Positions 1-11,352 of a stretch of 64,000 bases of DNA are shown here, one piece after another (positions within the stretch are counted from its first letter, which is position 1; the number at the start of each line of letters is the position of its first letter). The notes under the pieces are model-generated. The model was not told the DNA's origin and ran no database searches. It saw only the letters and a list, made by a program, of their open reading frames with translations. The position numbers and the translations under genes are program-made. The DNA is from Sphingopyxis sp. L1A2A (GTDB lineage: Bacteria; Pseudomonadota; Alphaproteobacteria; Sphingomonadales; Sphingomonadaceae): NCBI RefSeq assembly GCF_005502465.1, contig NZ_SCOT01000004.1, forward strand, positions 1-64,000. The letters are read 5' to 3'.

Positions 1-137
1 CCCCCTTGCAATTCCCCGCCCCCGGCGTAAGGCGGCGCCAACATAAACCCGCGCGTGCGACTCCCGTTGGCCCCGCTCTCCCGCTTCGCCTTCGGACAGT
101 CTTCCCCCGCCGCGCCAAAAATGGGGACTGCTGCAAA

Positions 138-2813
<2,676 letters not shown>

Positions 2814-2837
2814 GCGCGAACGGGCAAGGATCGGGCG

Positions 2838-3122
2838 ATGGGCAAGCTGCTGTTCCTGATCCTCGGCCTGCTGCTCGGCTTGCTCCTCGCCCGCTATTTG
2901 CGCGGGCCAAGGGCGGGCCGCGATCTCTCCGCGCCCCCGCCGCGCGCCGTCCCACGTCCCATGGTGCGGGTCGGCGACGAGCGGATCGACAATGACGAAA
3001 TCCGCGCCCTGATCCGCCAGGATCGCAAGATCGAGGCGATCGAGCTGGTCCGCGAACGCACCGGCCTCGGACTCGCCGACGCCAAGGATGCGGTCGAGGC
3101 ACTCGAACAGACGATGCGCTGA
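2838..3122 (+). CDS. Membrane-anchored protein with ribosomal L7/L12 C-terminal-like domain
   Basis: A 94-residue protein. Residues 3-21 form one very hydrophobic helix (leucine-rich, then RYLRG), consistent with a membrane anchor and cytoplasmic C-terminus. A proline/arginine linker follows, and residues about 50-92 resemble the L7/L12 C-terminal domain: KIEAIELVRERTGLGL followed by DAKDAVE. In L7/L12 this fold binds translation factors, but here it is detached from any ribosomal context, so no ribosomal function is implied. It lies 24 bases after acnA and could be cotranscribed. Similar short proteins occur widely in bacteria without a known role. Confidence 0.75.
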   Translation: MGKLLFLILGLLLGLLLARYLRGPRAGRDLSAPPPRAVPRPMVRVGDERIDNDEIRALIRQDRKIEAIELVRERTGLGLADAKDAVEALEQTMR

Positions 3123-3168
3123 ACATCCTGTCCCCCAGCGGGGTGCAGGTCACCCAAAGGGACGGCAT

Positions 3169-3444
3169 ATGAGCGTTTTACAGATCGCGATCGAGGTTAT
3201 CGGCTGGCTCGCCGCCGTCCTTATCCTCGCCAGCTACGTCCTGCTCTCACTCGGCCGGATCGAACCGCGCGGCTATCTTTATCAATGGATGAACGTGATC
3301 GGGGCGAGCGGCTTTGTGCTGAATTCGGGCTATAATGGCGCGCTGCCCTCGGCGGGGCTGAACGTGGTGTGGGCGCTGATGGGCGTCTTCACCCTGTGGA
3401 GCGTGTGGCGCGCGCGCAAGGCGGCGGCCGCCACCGTCCACTAG
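3169..3444 (+). CDS. Small integral membrane protein (CBU_0592-like)
   Basis: A 91-residue protein with three predicted membrane helices: residues about 6-28, 38-55 and 62-82. The GYLYQWMNVIGASGF segment and overall layout resemble the CBU_0592/YgjV-like family of unknown function. An AAAGGGAC ribosome-binding site precedes the ATG at 3169. The frame is open further upstream, but that extension is arginine-rich and overlaps the previous gene. The stop codon overlaps the stop of the convergent amidohydrolase gene by three bases. No function can be assigned. Confidence 0.72.
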   Translation: MSVLQIAIEVIGWLAAVLILASYVLLSLGRIEPRGYLYQWMNVIGASGFVLNSGYNGALPSAGLNVVWALMGVFTLWSVWRARKAAAATVH

Positions 3445-4895
3445 GGCTTCGCCGCCGCATCCCACGCCGCGACCTTGGCCTTCGTATCGGCGAGCATGCC
3501 GTCGAGCGCGGCGCGATCATGCACCGTGCCCCGCATGATCACGGTGTCGATCGCTCGCGTCGCCGCAATATCGTCCAGCGGATTGCGCGTCAGCAGCACC
3601 AGATCGGCGGCCATGCCGGGCTTGATCGCGCCATAACGACCCAGCCAGCCGAACCACGCCGGCCCCGCGCGCGTTGCCGATGCCAGCGCCTGTGCCGGGG
3701 TCAGCCCCTTGTCGACGAACAGCGCGAGCTCGTCGTGCAGGCCAAAGCCCGGATAGTTGAAGCTGTTGAGAAACCCCGCGTCGGTCCCCGCGATGATCGG
3801 CACCCCGGCCTCGGCCAGCATCGGCAGGATCGTTCCGACATCCTCGATCTGCTGGTGCCGCGCCGCGATGGCGGCGGCGTCCGCCTTCGCCGCGCGCTCG
3901 ACCCGCCAGGCATAGGTCTGGCGCAGTTTCGGTCCGATATAAGCGAGCCCAGCGTCTTTCGAATGATCGTCGCGATCGAGATAGGCGATGATCCGGCTGC
4001 CGTTCAGCGTCGGGGTGACAAACACCCCCTGCGCGGCGAAGCGGCGATAGGCGGCCATCGCGGTGGCGCGGTCGAACCCGGCGTCGAGCCGACGGTTCGC
4101 CTCAGCCCGGTCGATGCGGCCCGCGGCGAAATCGGCCGCGATCGCTGCCTCGTCCTTCGCGCCCGCGTTATAGGCATAGTCGAGATGCTCGATCGAACTG
4201 ATCCCGGCATCGACCGCCTGCTGCACGGTCAGCGCCATCGGAATATGCCCCGACGTGCGTAGCCCGAGCGCCTTTGCCTTGCCCAGCATATAGAGAAATA
4301 ATTCGGGTTTCAGCGTGCTGTCGGTGATCTTGACGAAATCGACCTTGTCGCGCTCCTTGAGCCGGATGAGCGCCGCATCGACATCGGCCTCGCTGCCGAC
4401 CTCGATCGTCCCCTTCCACAGCGGCGCAATCCCCTCGATCTTGGCGCCGGAAGTCAGCAAGCGCGGGCCGAAAAGGCGGCCGTCCGCAATCTCGCTCCGC
4501 CAGCCAAGCACCTGATCCGGCAGATCGCCCGACGCATCGCGGATCGTCGTGATCCCGTTCGCGACATACAGCGGCAGCAGCGCCCTGTTCTCCTCGATCA
4601 GGTCAGAACCCCCGCCGAAATGGACGTGCATGTCCCACAATCCGGGGATCAGGAACTTGCCTTTGCCATCGACCTGCCGCGCCGCCCGCCAATCGCGCGC
4701 AATCATGGCGTCGGGGCCAACCGCGACGATATCTGCCCCGCGCAAGACGACCGCCTGCCCCGCTTCGGCTTTTGCAGCCTCGACATCGACCAATGTGACA
4801 TCGCGGATGATGACATCACCCTGTTGCGCCGCCGCCGATACAGGCGACACGACGGCGAGCAGGGTGGATACGAGCGCGGCAAGCAGACGCTTCAT
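3441..4895 (-). CDS. Secreted amidohydrolase
   Basis: A 484-residue metal-dependent hydrolase with an N-terminal signal peptide (MKRLLAALVS start, cleavage near SAAAQ). The metal-ligand motif HVHFGGG and the downstream GHIPMAL, SIEHLDYA and AGTDAGFLNS motifs fit the imidazolonepropionase-like amidohydrolase superfamily, with binuclear or mononuclear metal in a TIM barrel. It probably cleaves a peptide-like or cyclic amide bond in the periplasm; the substrate is unknown. The start at 4895 is chosen for the signal peptide and the AAGGA ribosome-binding site. The frame upstream runs through tRNA-Val and cannot be coding. Confidence 0.88.
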   Translation of the reverse strand: MKRLLAALVSTLLAVVSPVSAAAQQGDVIIRDVTLVDVEAAKAEAGQAVVLRGADIVAVGPDAMIARDWRAARQVDGKGKFLIPGLWDMHVHFGGGSDLIEENRALLPLYVANGITTIRDASGDLPDQVLGWRSEIADGRLFGPRLLTSGAKIEGIAPLWKGTIEVGSEADVDAALIRLKERDKVDFVKITDSTLKPELFLYMLGKAKALGLRTSGHIPMALTVQQAVDAGISSIEHLDYAYNAGAKDEAAIAADFAAGRIDRAEANRRLDAGFDRATAMAAYRRFAAQGVFVTPTLNGSRIIAYLDRDDHSKDAGLAYIGPKLRQTYAWRVERAAKADAAAIAARHQQIEDVGTILPMLAEAGVPIIAGTDAGFLNSFNYPGFGLHDELALFVDKGLTPAQALASATRAGPAWFGWLGRYGAIKPGMAADLVLLTRNPLDDIAATRAIDTVIMRGTVHDRAALDGMLADTKAKVAAWDAAAKP

Positions 4896-4965
4896 GGCGG
4901 GGGAATCCTTCCGAACAGGAAAGTCCCTTAACGCCGCAACGGCGGGTACAACAAGATCGGAAAAC

Positions 4966-5041
4966 TGGTGGGCGCTGACGGGCTCGAACCGCCGACCCTC
5001 TCGGTGTAAACGAGATGCTCTACCAACTGAGCTAAGCGCCC
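4966..5041 (-). tRNA. tRNA-Val (anticodon TAC), CCA encoded
   Basis: Read on the minus strand it folds as a complete cloverleaf. The acceptor stem is GGGCGCT/AGCGCCC, the D-arm GCTC-loop-GAGC, the anticodon stem TCTCG/CGAGA with loop TTTACAC (anticodon TAC, valine GUA), and the T-arm has the TTCGAGC loop. The terminal CCA is encoded at 4966-4968. It lies in the gap between the amidohydrolase gene and a rightward periplasmic protein gene. No integrase or duplicated fragment is next to it. Confidence 0.97.
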
Positions 5042-5223
5042 CCGTGCAGGGAAGGGCGCCCCTGCCATAGACGCGCGATGCGCGCAAGAGAGGTGCGCCG
5101 CCGATACAAGGCGCGGCGGTTGCGCCTCGCGCCTGTTTCATTCGGAAAACGAAACCCAGACCGCATGTGCAACCCCGATCCGGTTCAGAGCGTTTGCTGT
5201 TCGCATTTGCAAAGGACCGCATC

Positions 5224-6120
5224 ATGATCACGACAAAGACCTTTACCGCCCTTGCTGCCGGCGCGTTGATCCTCGCTCCGGGCATCGCCATCGCCCAGAC
5301 CGGCTCGGGCGAACAGTCGACTGGAAAACAGCAAGATCGTGTCGGCGCGATCCTCGGCACATTGTTCGGCGACCGCCTTGGCGTTTCGACCTCGGTCGAA
5401 AGCCAATGGGCCGTCGGTCGCAAGCCGCTCGCGACCCAGCGGACGCAATTCAACGCTCGCATCGACGCTGATGTGCGGTCGGGGGCGCTGACCGCTGCCA
5501 ATGGCGCGCGGGTGAAGGCCGAGTATGATCAGATTGTGGCGCTGGAGGCGCGCTATGGCGCCGACAACCGATTCACGACGCAGGAGCGCACCGAGCTCAG
5601 CGATCGCTATGGTGCGCTGACCCAGGCGTTGACCGATGGAGGGTTCGCCGATGACGATAGTTCGGACACTTTGTCGGTTGCCGATGGCCGCGCCGAGTTC
5701 AACAGTCGGGTAGATGCGCGCGTCACCGCCCGCCGCCTGAGCCGGACCGAGGCGACGCGGCTCAAGAGCGACTACGCCGCCTTGATCCAGACCGAAGCAT
5801 CCTACGCCCGCGACGGCATCAGCAACCAGGAAAGGGACGATCTCGACGCGCGCCTCGATGCGCTCGACACGCGAGTCGGCGACACCGCCTATGGCGGCGG
5901 CGCAGCGGTGCTCGACAATCGCACCCGTCTGTCGAATATCGACCGCGCCCTCACCGCCAGTGGCCTCTCCGCCGCCGTGCAGGCTCAGCTTCGCGTCGAA
6001 GTCAGCGACTTGACCCGCCTCGAGGCGGCCTATGCCCGCGCGACCCCGACCAATGACGATCGCGCTTATCTGGAGCTCCGCATCGTCGATTTGGAAACGC
6101 GGGTCAGGATCCGCCGCTAA
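5224..6120 (+). CDS. Periplasmic helical repeat protein, unknown function
   Basis: A 298-residue protein with a clear signal peptide (MITTKTFTALAAGALILAPG, cleavage near AIAQT). The mature part is alpha-helical and made of about three related units with the recurring pattern [RQ]xxFNxRxDAxVxxGxLxxxxAxRxKxxYxxLxxxExxY. These units fall around residues 75-130, 155-215 and 235-290. An AAAGGACCG ribosome-binding site precedes the ATG at 5224. I do not recognise a characterised family. The repeat suggests an internally triplicated helical-hairpin protein of the cell envelope. Only its export is well supported. Confidence 0.7.
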   Translation: MITTKTFTALAAGALILAPGIAIAQTGSGEQSTGKQQDRVGAILGTLFGDRLGVSTSVESQWAVGRKPLATQRTQFNARIDADVRSGALTAANGARVKAEYDQIVALEARYGADNRFTTQERTELSDRYGALTQALTDGGFADDDSSDTLSVADGRAEFNSRVDARVTARRLSRTEATRLKSDYAALIQTEASYARDGISNQERDDLDARLDALDTRVGDTAYGGGAAVLDNRTRLSNIDRALTASGLSAAVQAQLRVEVSDLTRLEAAYARATPTNDDRAYLELRIVDLETRVRIRR

Positions 6121-6178
6121 AATCTCGCTTGCGTGTGCTTGGCGGCGCGATCGATCGCCGCCAGGCGCGCCAAACCGG

Positions 6179-7240
6179 CTATTCCTCCAGCGCCTCGAAA
6201 TAGCGGGCGAGCGCGTCGCATGCGCCTTCGGCCAGGGCGATGAAGATGCGGCGGCCATCGTGCGGATCGGCCTCGCGCACGAACAGCCCGGCGTCGGTCA
6301 TCGTCTTGATCCAACGCAGCGCCGTCGTCGCCGGCACCGCGGCGGCGATGCACAGGCTCGATACCGACACCGGCTGGCGTTCGAGCCGTGCGGCATAGAG
6401 GTCGAGCAGCATGTCCCACGCGGGATCGGCGAACAGGTCGGCCGGAAAATATTGCTCGCGCATCCGCCGCTGGCGCAGCATCCGCCGCACCGCCTTGGTG
6501 CGTTGCCGGTCGATCGTCCGCTCTTCGGGCACAAAGCTGCGCGGGATCGCGGCATAGTCGCGCGTCGGCGACCGGACCTGTCCCATATGGTCGGAAAACT
6601 CGTCGCCAAGCGGCACAAAGCCCGTCGGCGTGCCGGCAAGCCCGCCCCGCTGCCCCGCCATATCGCCCAGCAGCCGCGAAATCCGCGCGACCTCGTCCTG
6701 CAACCGATCGATCCGTTCCATCGCATCATCGCGGGCGATGTCATGCACCACCCGGTGTCGGGTGCGCCGCGCTGTGGTCAACGCGATGGCCTTGTCGACC
6801 GGATCGGCATCGACCAGGAACTGGACCGCGATGGTGGACGGAATCGCTGCGATCACCCGGTCGAGCGCGGCCAGCGAGGTTTCGCAAATCAGATTGCCCC
6901 CCTGCTGGCCCACCGCGGCGCAAATGTCGGCGAACATCTCGTCTTCCACCGCATCCGCCGCCACGACCCAGACGATGTCGAGCAAGGCGCCGTGCCGGAT
7001 ATAGGCCGCCGCGCGGGATGGCGGCAGTGCCGCAACCTGGCGCACGTCGGCAAGCGCCATCGTGCCAGGCGCATCGGCGGGCGGCCCAACAAACAGCAAC
7101 GGCGATACCACGCCATCGCCGCTCGCCCGCCCGGCAACCCGGGTCGGCCACGCTGGTCCGGCAGAAAAATCGCCGCGCGGCAACAGCGACCTATCCCCTC
7201 GACTCAATATCCCATGGTTCGTCATGCCAATCGTCCCCAT
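6179..7240 (-). CDS. MarR-like winged-helix regulator with long N-terminal domain
   Basis: About 353 residues. The C-terminal 100 residues look like a winged helix of the MarR type: SVSSLCIAAAVPATTALRWI as helix-turn-helix and READPHDGRRIFIAL as wing (DxRRxxxxL). The N-terminal 200 residues contain a hydrophobic alpha/beta segment (LLDIVWVVAADAV, then AIPSTIAVQFLVDAD) and a short coiled coil (MERIDRLQDEVARISRLL). They may be a degenerate receiver-like sensing domain. The start could be 7240 or 7225; the second has GGGGA well placed. The ligand and target genes cannot be read from the sequence. Confidence 0.7.
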   Translation of the reverse strand: MGTIGMTNHGILSRGDRSLLPRGDFSAGPAWPTRVAGRASGDGVVSPLLFVGPPADAPGTMALADVRQVAALPPSRAAAYIRHGALLDIVWVVAADAVEDEMFADICAAVGQQGGNLICETSLAALDRVIAAIPSTIAVQFLVDADPVDKAIALTTARRTRHRVVHDIARDDAMERIDRLQDEVARISRLLGDMAGQRGGLAGTPTGFVPLGDEFSDHMGQVRSPTRDYAAIPRSFVPEERTIDRQRTKAVRRMLRQRRMREQYFPADLFADPAWDMLLDLYAARLERQPVSVSSLCIAAAVPATTALRWIKTMTDAGLFVREADPHDGRRIFIALAEGACDALARYFEALEE

Positions 7241-7457
7241 TCTATCGCGCCACCTTGGTGTAACTATGCCGTCATTTCGGCGATATTCACCTTTTGTTCG
7301 TTCCCATTTGCCGCCAATTCGGACCTAAGCCATCGCGACTGTGCGAGTCGGCGGCGCGACGGTGAATAGAATAGGTCCATTTTGGACATGCTTTGTTCTT
7401 TTCGTCAATATCTTCTTCACCCTTGTCAATCCGGCGCAATCGGATCAGGCGGGCGAC

Positions 7458-8039
7458 ATGGTGTTTCGCCCTCCCTCGCTCGCCCGCCTGCGCTGGCGGC
7501 GGCGTATCCGGTCGCTGCTGGCGTTATTGCTCTTGAGCGGACTCGCCTGGGCCGCGTGGGCGTGGTTGCCCGCCCCGGTCGACACCGTGCCACTGGTCCA
7601 TGTCATCGACGGCGACAGCCTGACCGTGCGGCAGGGCGGTGGCTTGGTGACGATCCGTCTGACCGGTATCGATGCCGCCGAATATCGGCAGGATTGCGCG
7701 CGCCGCGATGCCGTTCGCTGGCCTTGCGGGCGCGAAGCGCGGGCGGCGCTCGAAAAGGTTGCGGGCCACGGGCCGCTGCATTGTGAGGTCGCCGCCAAGG
7801 ACCGTTACGACCGCACCCTCGCCGCGTGCCGCACGCATCCCTTCCCCGACGGTATCGACCTGGGTGCCGAAATGGTGCGGTTGGGCTGGGCGGTGGCGAC
7901 AAGCGACGCCTATTTGGTCGACGAAGCCGAAGCTCAGGCCAAGCGGCGGGGCATCTGGCAGGGCGACTTCGTCCGGCCCGCCGCCTGGCGCGCGGCGCAG
8001 GGCCGTCCGGCGACCGCGCTGGCAGCTCCCGACTCTTAG
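7458..8039 (+). CDS. Membrane-anchored thermonuclease-like (SNase) protein
   Basis: A 193-residue protein. After a basic N-terminus (RLRWRRRIRS), residues about 18-36 form a membrane anchor or uncleaved signal, followed by a staphylococcal-nuclease fold. The active-site pattern is present: IRLTGIDAAEY (arginine and glutamate) and KDRYDRTLA (second arginine), with HVIDGDSLTV as the first strand. It probably cleaves nucleic acid on the periplasmic face with calcium. I chose the ATG at 7458. A GTG at 7341 would add 39 residues with a second hydrophobic stretch and cannot be excluded. Confidence 0.83.
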   Translation: MVFRPPSLARLRWRRRIRSLLALLLLSGLAWAAWAWLPAPVDTVPLVHVIDGDSLTVRQGGGLVTIRLTGIDAAEYRQDCARRDAVRWPCGREARAALEKVAGHGPLHCEVAAKDRYDRTLAACRTHPFPDGIDLGAEMVRLGWAVATSDAYLVDEAEAQAKRRGIWQGDFVRPAAWRAAQGRPATALAAPDS

Positions 8040-8090
8040 CGAAAACGCACCCGCTATGCCTCGCCGCCATTTCGGGCTAGGGCGCGTGCT

Positions 8091-8468
8091 ATGAACAATG
8101 TGCTTCCCGTCATGATCGGCGGCGCGATCGGTGCCGGTGCCCGCCATCTGGTCGGGCAGGCGATGCTCGCGCGGCTTGGTCCCGGCTTTCCGTGGTGGAC
8201 GCTGGCGATCAATGTCGTCGGCAGCCTGCTCATGGGCGTCCTCATCGGCACGCTCGCGCGCGGCAGCAGCAGCGATACGGTTCGGCTGTTCGTCGGCGTC
8301 GGAATCCTCGGCGGCTTCACCACCTTTTCCTCTTTCAGCATGGAATTCTGGATGCTTTTCGAACGCGGCCAAAACGCTCAGGCGGCCGCCTATGTTATCG
8401 CCTCGGTCGTCGGCGCGATTGCCGCCTGCGGGGTCGGCCTGTTCCTGATGCGGCAGGTGCCGGCATGA
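8091..8468 (+). CDS. crcB: Fluoride channel CrcB/Fluc
   Basis: A 125-residue protein with four membrane helices, the normal size for a dual-topology Fluc fluoride channel. Signature segments are present: GGAIGAGARH near the N-terminus, the NVVGSLLMG helix with the conserved Asn, and GGFTTFSSFS with the phenylalanine/serine pore track. It exports fluoride passively as a homodimer. The TGA overlaps the ATG of the following pseudouridine synthase gene by 4 bp, so the two are probably cotranslated. No fluoride riboswitch was recognised in the 50 bases upstream. Confidence 0.95.
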   Translation: MNNVLPVMIGGAIGAGARHLVGQAMLARLGPGFPWWTLAINVVGSLLMGVLIGTLARGSSSDTVRLFVGVGILGGFTTFSSFSMEFWMLFERGQNAQAAAYVIASVVGAIAACGVGLFLMRQVPA

Positions 8469-9694
8469 CGGGCGCAAAGGCACCGCTCGACGGCGCGACG
8501 ATCGCCGAAGAAGACGACGGCATCCGCCTCGACCGCTGGTTCAAGCGTCACCGCGAAGGCACGCCGCACGCATTGCTGGCGCGCTGGGCGCGCTCGGGGC
8601 AGCTGACCCTCGACGGCAAAAAAGCCGATGTATCGGACCGCATCGCGACGGGCCAGATATTGGCCATGCCGACCCCGCCGGTCGAAGCCGCGGCACGCCC
8701 GGCGCGCAAGGGCCGTCCGCTGACCGACGCCGATGTCGAACTGGCCACAGGGATGATGATCCACCGCGACGCCGCCGCCATCATCCTCAACAAACCCCCG
8801 GGACTCGCAACGCAGGGCGGGACCAAGACCGACGCGCATGTTGACGGGCTGCTCGACGCGCTGAAATTCGATGGGCCGACCCGCCCGAAGCTGGTCCACC
8901 GGCTCGACAAGGACACGTCGGGGGCGCTGCTGATCGCGCGGACGCCCAAGGCCGCGGCCTATTTCGCCAAGAGCTTTTCCAACCGCAGCGCGCGCAAAAC
9001 CTATTGGGCGCTGATCGTCGGGGTGCCCGACATCCAGCAGGGCGAGATCGACCTGCCGCTGGCCAAACAGCCCGGATCGGGCGGCGAAAAGATGCACGTC
9101 CATGACGACGGCCTGCCCTCGAAAACGCGCTACCGCGTCATCGAGCGCGCGGGGAACAGCGCCGCCTGGGTCGAATTGCAACCGCTGACCGGCCGCACCC
9201 ATCAGCTGCGCGTGCATATGGCGGCGATCGGCCACCCGATCGTCGGCGACGGCAAATATGGCGGCAAGGGCGCATTCCTGACCGGGACGATCAGCCGCAA
9301 GATGCATCTGCACAGCCGCCGCCTGCGGATCGACCATCCCGACGGCGGCGCGATTGACGTGCATGCCGACCTGCCCGACCATTTCGCCGCCAGCCTCGAC
9401 GATCTGGGATTTGACATGCTGCTGGGCGATGTCGGCATCGATGCGGGCGAAAAGGGTCCGCCGCCCAAAGCGGCGCTGAAGGCGCAGGCCAAGGCGCACA
9501 GCAAGCAGATCCGCAAGGCGCGGCGCGGCGAACGGCGCGGGCGAACGGCCGACAGCAAGCCGACCGATTTTGCCGGCAAATCGGCGAAAGAAAAGGCAAA
9601 GGCGGGCAAGGCTGGCAAACCGGCGCCAAAGAAACCGGTGGGCAAGAAGCCGAGCGCCAAGAAACATCCGGCGCGCCCCGCCAAACCGACCTGA
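8465..9694 (+). CDS. RluA-family rRNA pseudouridine synthase with basic C-terminal tail
   Basis: A 409-residue RluC/RluD-type enzyme that isomerises uridines in 23S rRNA. An S4-like RNA-binding domain (residues about 15-80, RLDRWFKRH) precedes the catalytic domain with the HRLDKDTSGALL motif holding the catalytic aspartate, and GRTHQLRVHMAAIGHPI. Beyond about residue 330 it carries an unusual tail rich in Lys, Ala and Pro (KAKAHSKQIRKARRGERRGR, then KAGKAGKPAPKKPVGKKP), histone-H1-like and probably disordered and RNA-binding. It overlaps crcB by 4 bp upstream and the PaiB-like gene by 1 bp downstream. Confidence 0.9.
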   Translation: MTGAKAPLDGATIAEEDDGIRLDRWFKRHREGTPHALLARWARSGQLTLDGKKADVSDRIATGQILAMPTPPVEAAARPARKGRPLTDADVELATGMMIHRDAAAIILNKPPGLATQGGTKTDAHVDGLLDALKFDGPTRPKLVHRLDKDTSGALLIARTPKAAAYFAKSFSNRSARKTYWALIVGVPDIQQGEIDLPLAKQPGSGGEKMHVHDDGLPSKTRYRVIERAGNSAAWVELQPLTGRTHQLRVHMAAIGHPIVGDGKYGGKGAFLTGTISRKMHLHSRRLRIDHPDGGAIDVHADLPDHFAASLDDLGFDMLLGDVGIDAGEKGPPPKAALKAQAKAHSKQIRKARRGERRGRTADSKPTDFAGKSAKEKAKAGKAGKPAPKKPVGKKPSAKKHPARPAKPT

Positions 9695-10314
9695 TGCATC
9701 CCAACGCTGACTTTCGGCCGCGGCAGGACGACCTTGCCGAATATCTGGTCCGCGAGATCGGCTTTGCCGCGATCTTTGCCGCCACCCCCGACGGGCCGCG
9801 CGTCGCGCATGCGCCGGTGGTGCTGAGCGACGATCGCGTCACGCTGCAATTCCACCTGGCGCGCGGCAATGCGCTGACGCGGCACCTGGACGGCGCCAGC
9901 GCGCTCGCGGTGGTCCACGGACCCGACGCCTATGTCAGCGCCAGCTGGTATGAGGCGCCCGACCAGGTACCGACGTGGAATTATGTCGCGATCGAAATGG
10001 AAGGCACCGTCCGCAAGCTGGACGATGCCGCGCTGATCGCCCAGCTTGACGCGCTATCGGCGAGCCATGAGGCGAGGGTCGGCGCCAATCCGCCTTGGAC
10101 CCGCGACAAGATGAACCCGGCGCTGTTCAGCAAGATGACCGGTGCGATCACCGGCTTTGAGCTGCGGATCACTGCGTGGCGTCCGACGATCAAGCTGTCA
10201 CAGAACAAACCCGCCGCCGAACGCGGCCGCGTCGCCAAGGGCGTCGAGGCGAGCGGCCATGGCGCGCTCGCCCAGTTGATGCGCCACCTCGGCGGCGATA
10301 AGGAACCGGCATGA
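9694..10314 (+). CDS. FMN-binding PaiB-like protein
   Basis: A 206-residue protein of the PaiB/FMN-binding split-barrel family. Recognisable segments are the N-terminal MHPNADFRPR, the central VSASWYEAPDQVPTWNYVAIE (very typical of PaiB) and the C-terminal ITGFELRITAWRPTIKLSQNKP. In Bacillus PaiB is linked to repression of sporulation and protease genes; in alphaproteobacteria the role is unclear and may be a flavin- or heme-related oxidoreductase. The start ATG overlaps the TGA of the preceding gene, and its own stop overlaps the next ATG by 4 bp, so it is part of a translationally coupled run. Confidence 0.87.
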   Translation: MHPNADFRPRQDDLAEYLVREIGFAAIFAATPDGPRVAHAPVVLSDDRVTLQFHLARGNALTRHLDGASALAVVHGPDAYVSASWYEAPDQVPTWNYVAIEMEGTVRKLDDAALIAQLDALSASHEARVGANPPWTRDKMNPALFSKMTGAITGFELRITAWRPTIKLSQNKPAAERGRVAKGVEASGHGALAQLMRHLGGDKEPA

Positions 10315-10547
10315 CCTCTGCCAATGACGCGCTCGCCAAAAAACGTTTCTTCGCCATCGCCGCGATGCGCATCGCGGGTGCGCTGCTGGTGCTGATCGGC
10401 TTTGTGCTGATCCGCGGTGGCTGGGAATTGGCGGGGCCGCCGACCGACCGCTGGATTGGCGTCGCGCTCGTCCTGATCGGCGCGTTCGATTTCGCGGTGA
10501 TGCCGCTGCTGCTCGCGCGGCGCTGGCGCTCGCCCAAAAACCTGTGA
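10311..10547 (+). CDS. Small two-helix membrane protein
   Basis: A 78-residue protein with two hydrophobic helices, residues about 17-37 (AGALLVLIGFVLIRGGWELA) and 48-68. A basic C-terminus (RRWRSPKN) is probably cytoplasmic. I recognise no family. Its start overlaps the PaiB-like gene by 4 bp and its stop overlaps the GTG start of the ATP12-like gene, placing it in a coupled operon. The position before an ATP synthase assembly factor hints at a membrane-assembly context, but that is inference only. Confidence 0.7.
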   Translation: MTSANDALAKKRFFAIAAMRIAGALLVLIGFVLIRGGWELAGPPTDRWIGVALVLIGAFDFAVMPLLLARRWRSPKNL

Positions 10548-11233
10548 AACGCTTTTGGACAGACGTCGCCATCGTCGCGCAGGACGGTGGCTGGGGCATC
10601 GCGCTCGACGGACGGCCGATGCGGACACCGCAGCGCGCGTCGCTGGTGGTTGGCAATGCCGCGCTTGCCGAAGCGATCGCGGCGGAATGGCAGGCGCAGG
10701 GCGAGACGGTTGATCCGGGCGCGATGCCGATGACCGGCCTGGCCAACGCCGCGATCGACCTCGCCGTACCCGACCCGGCCGCCTTTGCCGAACCCATTGC
10801 CGCTTATGCCGCCACCGACCTGTTCTGCTACCGCGACGACCGCGATGCGGCGTTGCAAGCGGAGCAGGTGGCGGCATGGAATCCGTTGCTCGCCTGGGCC
10901 GAGGCACATTTCGGGGTCGAATTTGCGATCACGCAAGGCATACTCCCGATCGATCAGCCGGCGGCGACGGTCGCGGCGCTGCGCGAAGCGGTGTTCGCGG
11001 TCGATCCGTGGCGGATGACCGCGCTGACCCCGCTCGTCACCATCGGCGGATCGCTGGTCGCCGGGTTGGCGCGGATCGAGGACGCATTTGACGCCGAGAC
11101 CCTGTGGGACGCGGTCAGCCTGGACGAACTTTATCAAGAACGTCGCTGGGGCGCCGATACTGAAGCGCAGGCGCAACGCGCCGCGCACAAGCGCGACTGG
11201 GACAATGCGGTGCGGTTTTTGGGGTTGCTGTAA
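10544..11233 (+). CDS. ATP12-family F1-ATPase assembly chaperone
   Basis: A 229-residue protein of the ATP12 family, which in mitochondria binds the F1 alpha subunit during ATP synthase assembly. Family-typical segments are the N-terminal KRFWTDVAIV with WGIALDGRPMRTP, the middle EAIAAEWQAQGE and MPMTGLANAAID, and YAATDLFCYRD. The start is a GTG at 10544 that overlaps the previous TGA. The closing segment (AHKRDWDNAVRFLGLL) also fits the family. ATP12 homologues are characteristic of alphaproteobacteria. Confidence 0.92.
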   Translation: MKRFWTDVAIVAQDGGWGIALDGRPMRTPQRASLVVGNAALAEAIAAEWQAQGETVDPGAMPMTGLANAAIDLAVPDPAAFAEPIAAYAATDLFCYRDDRDAALQAEQVAAWNPLLAWAEAHFGVEFAITQGILPIDQPAATVAALREAVFAVDPWRMTALTPLVTIGGSLVAGLARIEDAFDAETLWDAVSLDELYQERRWGADTEAQAQRAAHKRDWDNAVRFLGLL

Positions 11234-11251
11234 AGAACCCGCCCCTCAACC

Positions 11252-11323
11252 CGTTCGTGTCGAGCGAAGTCGAGACACGCTAGCACGGCGTTAGACGCAT
11301 CTCGACTTCGCTCGATGCGAACG
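11252..11323. repeat. Imperfect inverted repeat between convergent genes
   Basis: The arms at 11252-11275 and 11300-11323 are complementary over 24 bases with two mismatches. Each arm also contains the internal near-palindrome TCGAGCGAAGTCGA. It lies between convergent stop codons and could work as a bidirectional terminator. The form resembles short GC-rich palindromic repeats scattered in sphingomonad genomes. Confidence 0.65.
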
Positions 11324-11352
11324 GAGAAGGAAAGGGCGGCCTTGCGGCTCGC

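Noticed and set aside
3369..4262. 297-codon open frame on the plus strand
   Set aside because: Antisense of the amidohydrolase, which has a signal peptide and metal motifs.
4966..5041. tRNA-Val as an integration site
   Set aside because: No integrase, duplicated tRNA fragment or accessory genes adjoin it; the integrase lies at 28832.
4896..5501. N-terminal extension of the amidohydrolase frame
   Set aside because: It runs through tRNA-Val and part of the divergent periplasmic gene; a signal peptide marks the true start at 4895.
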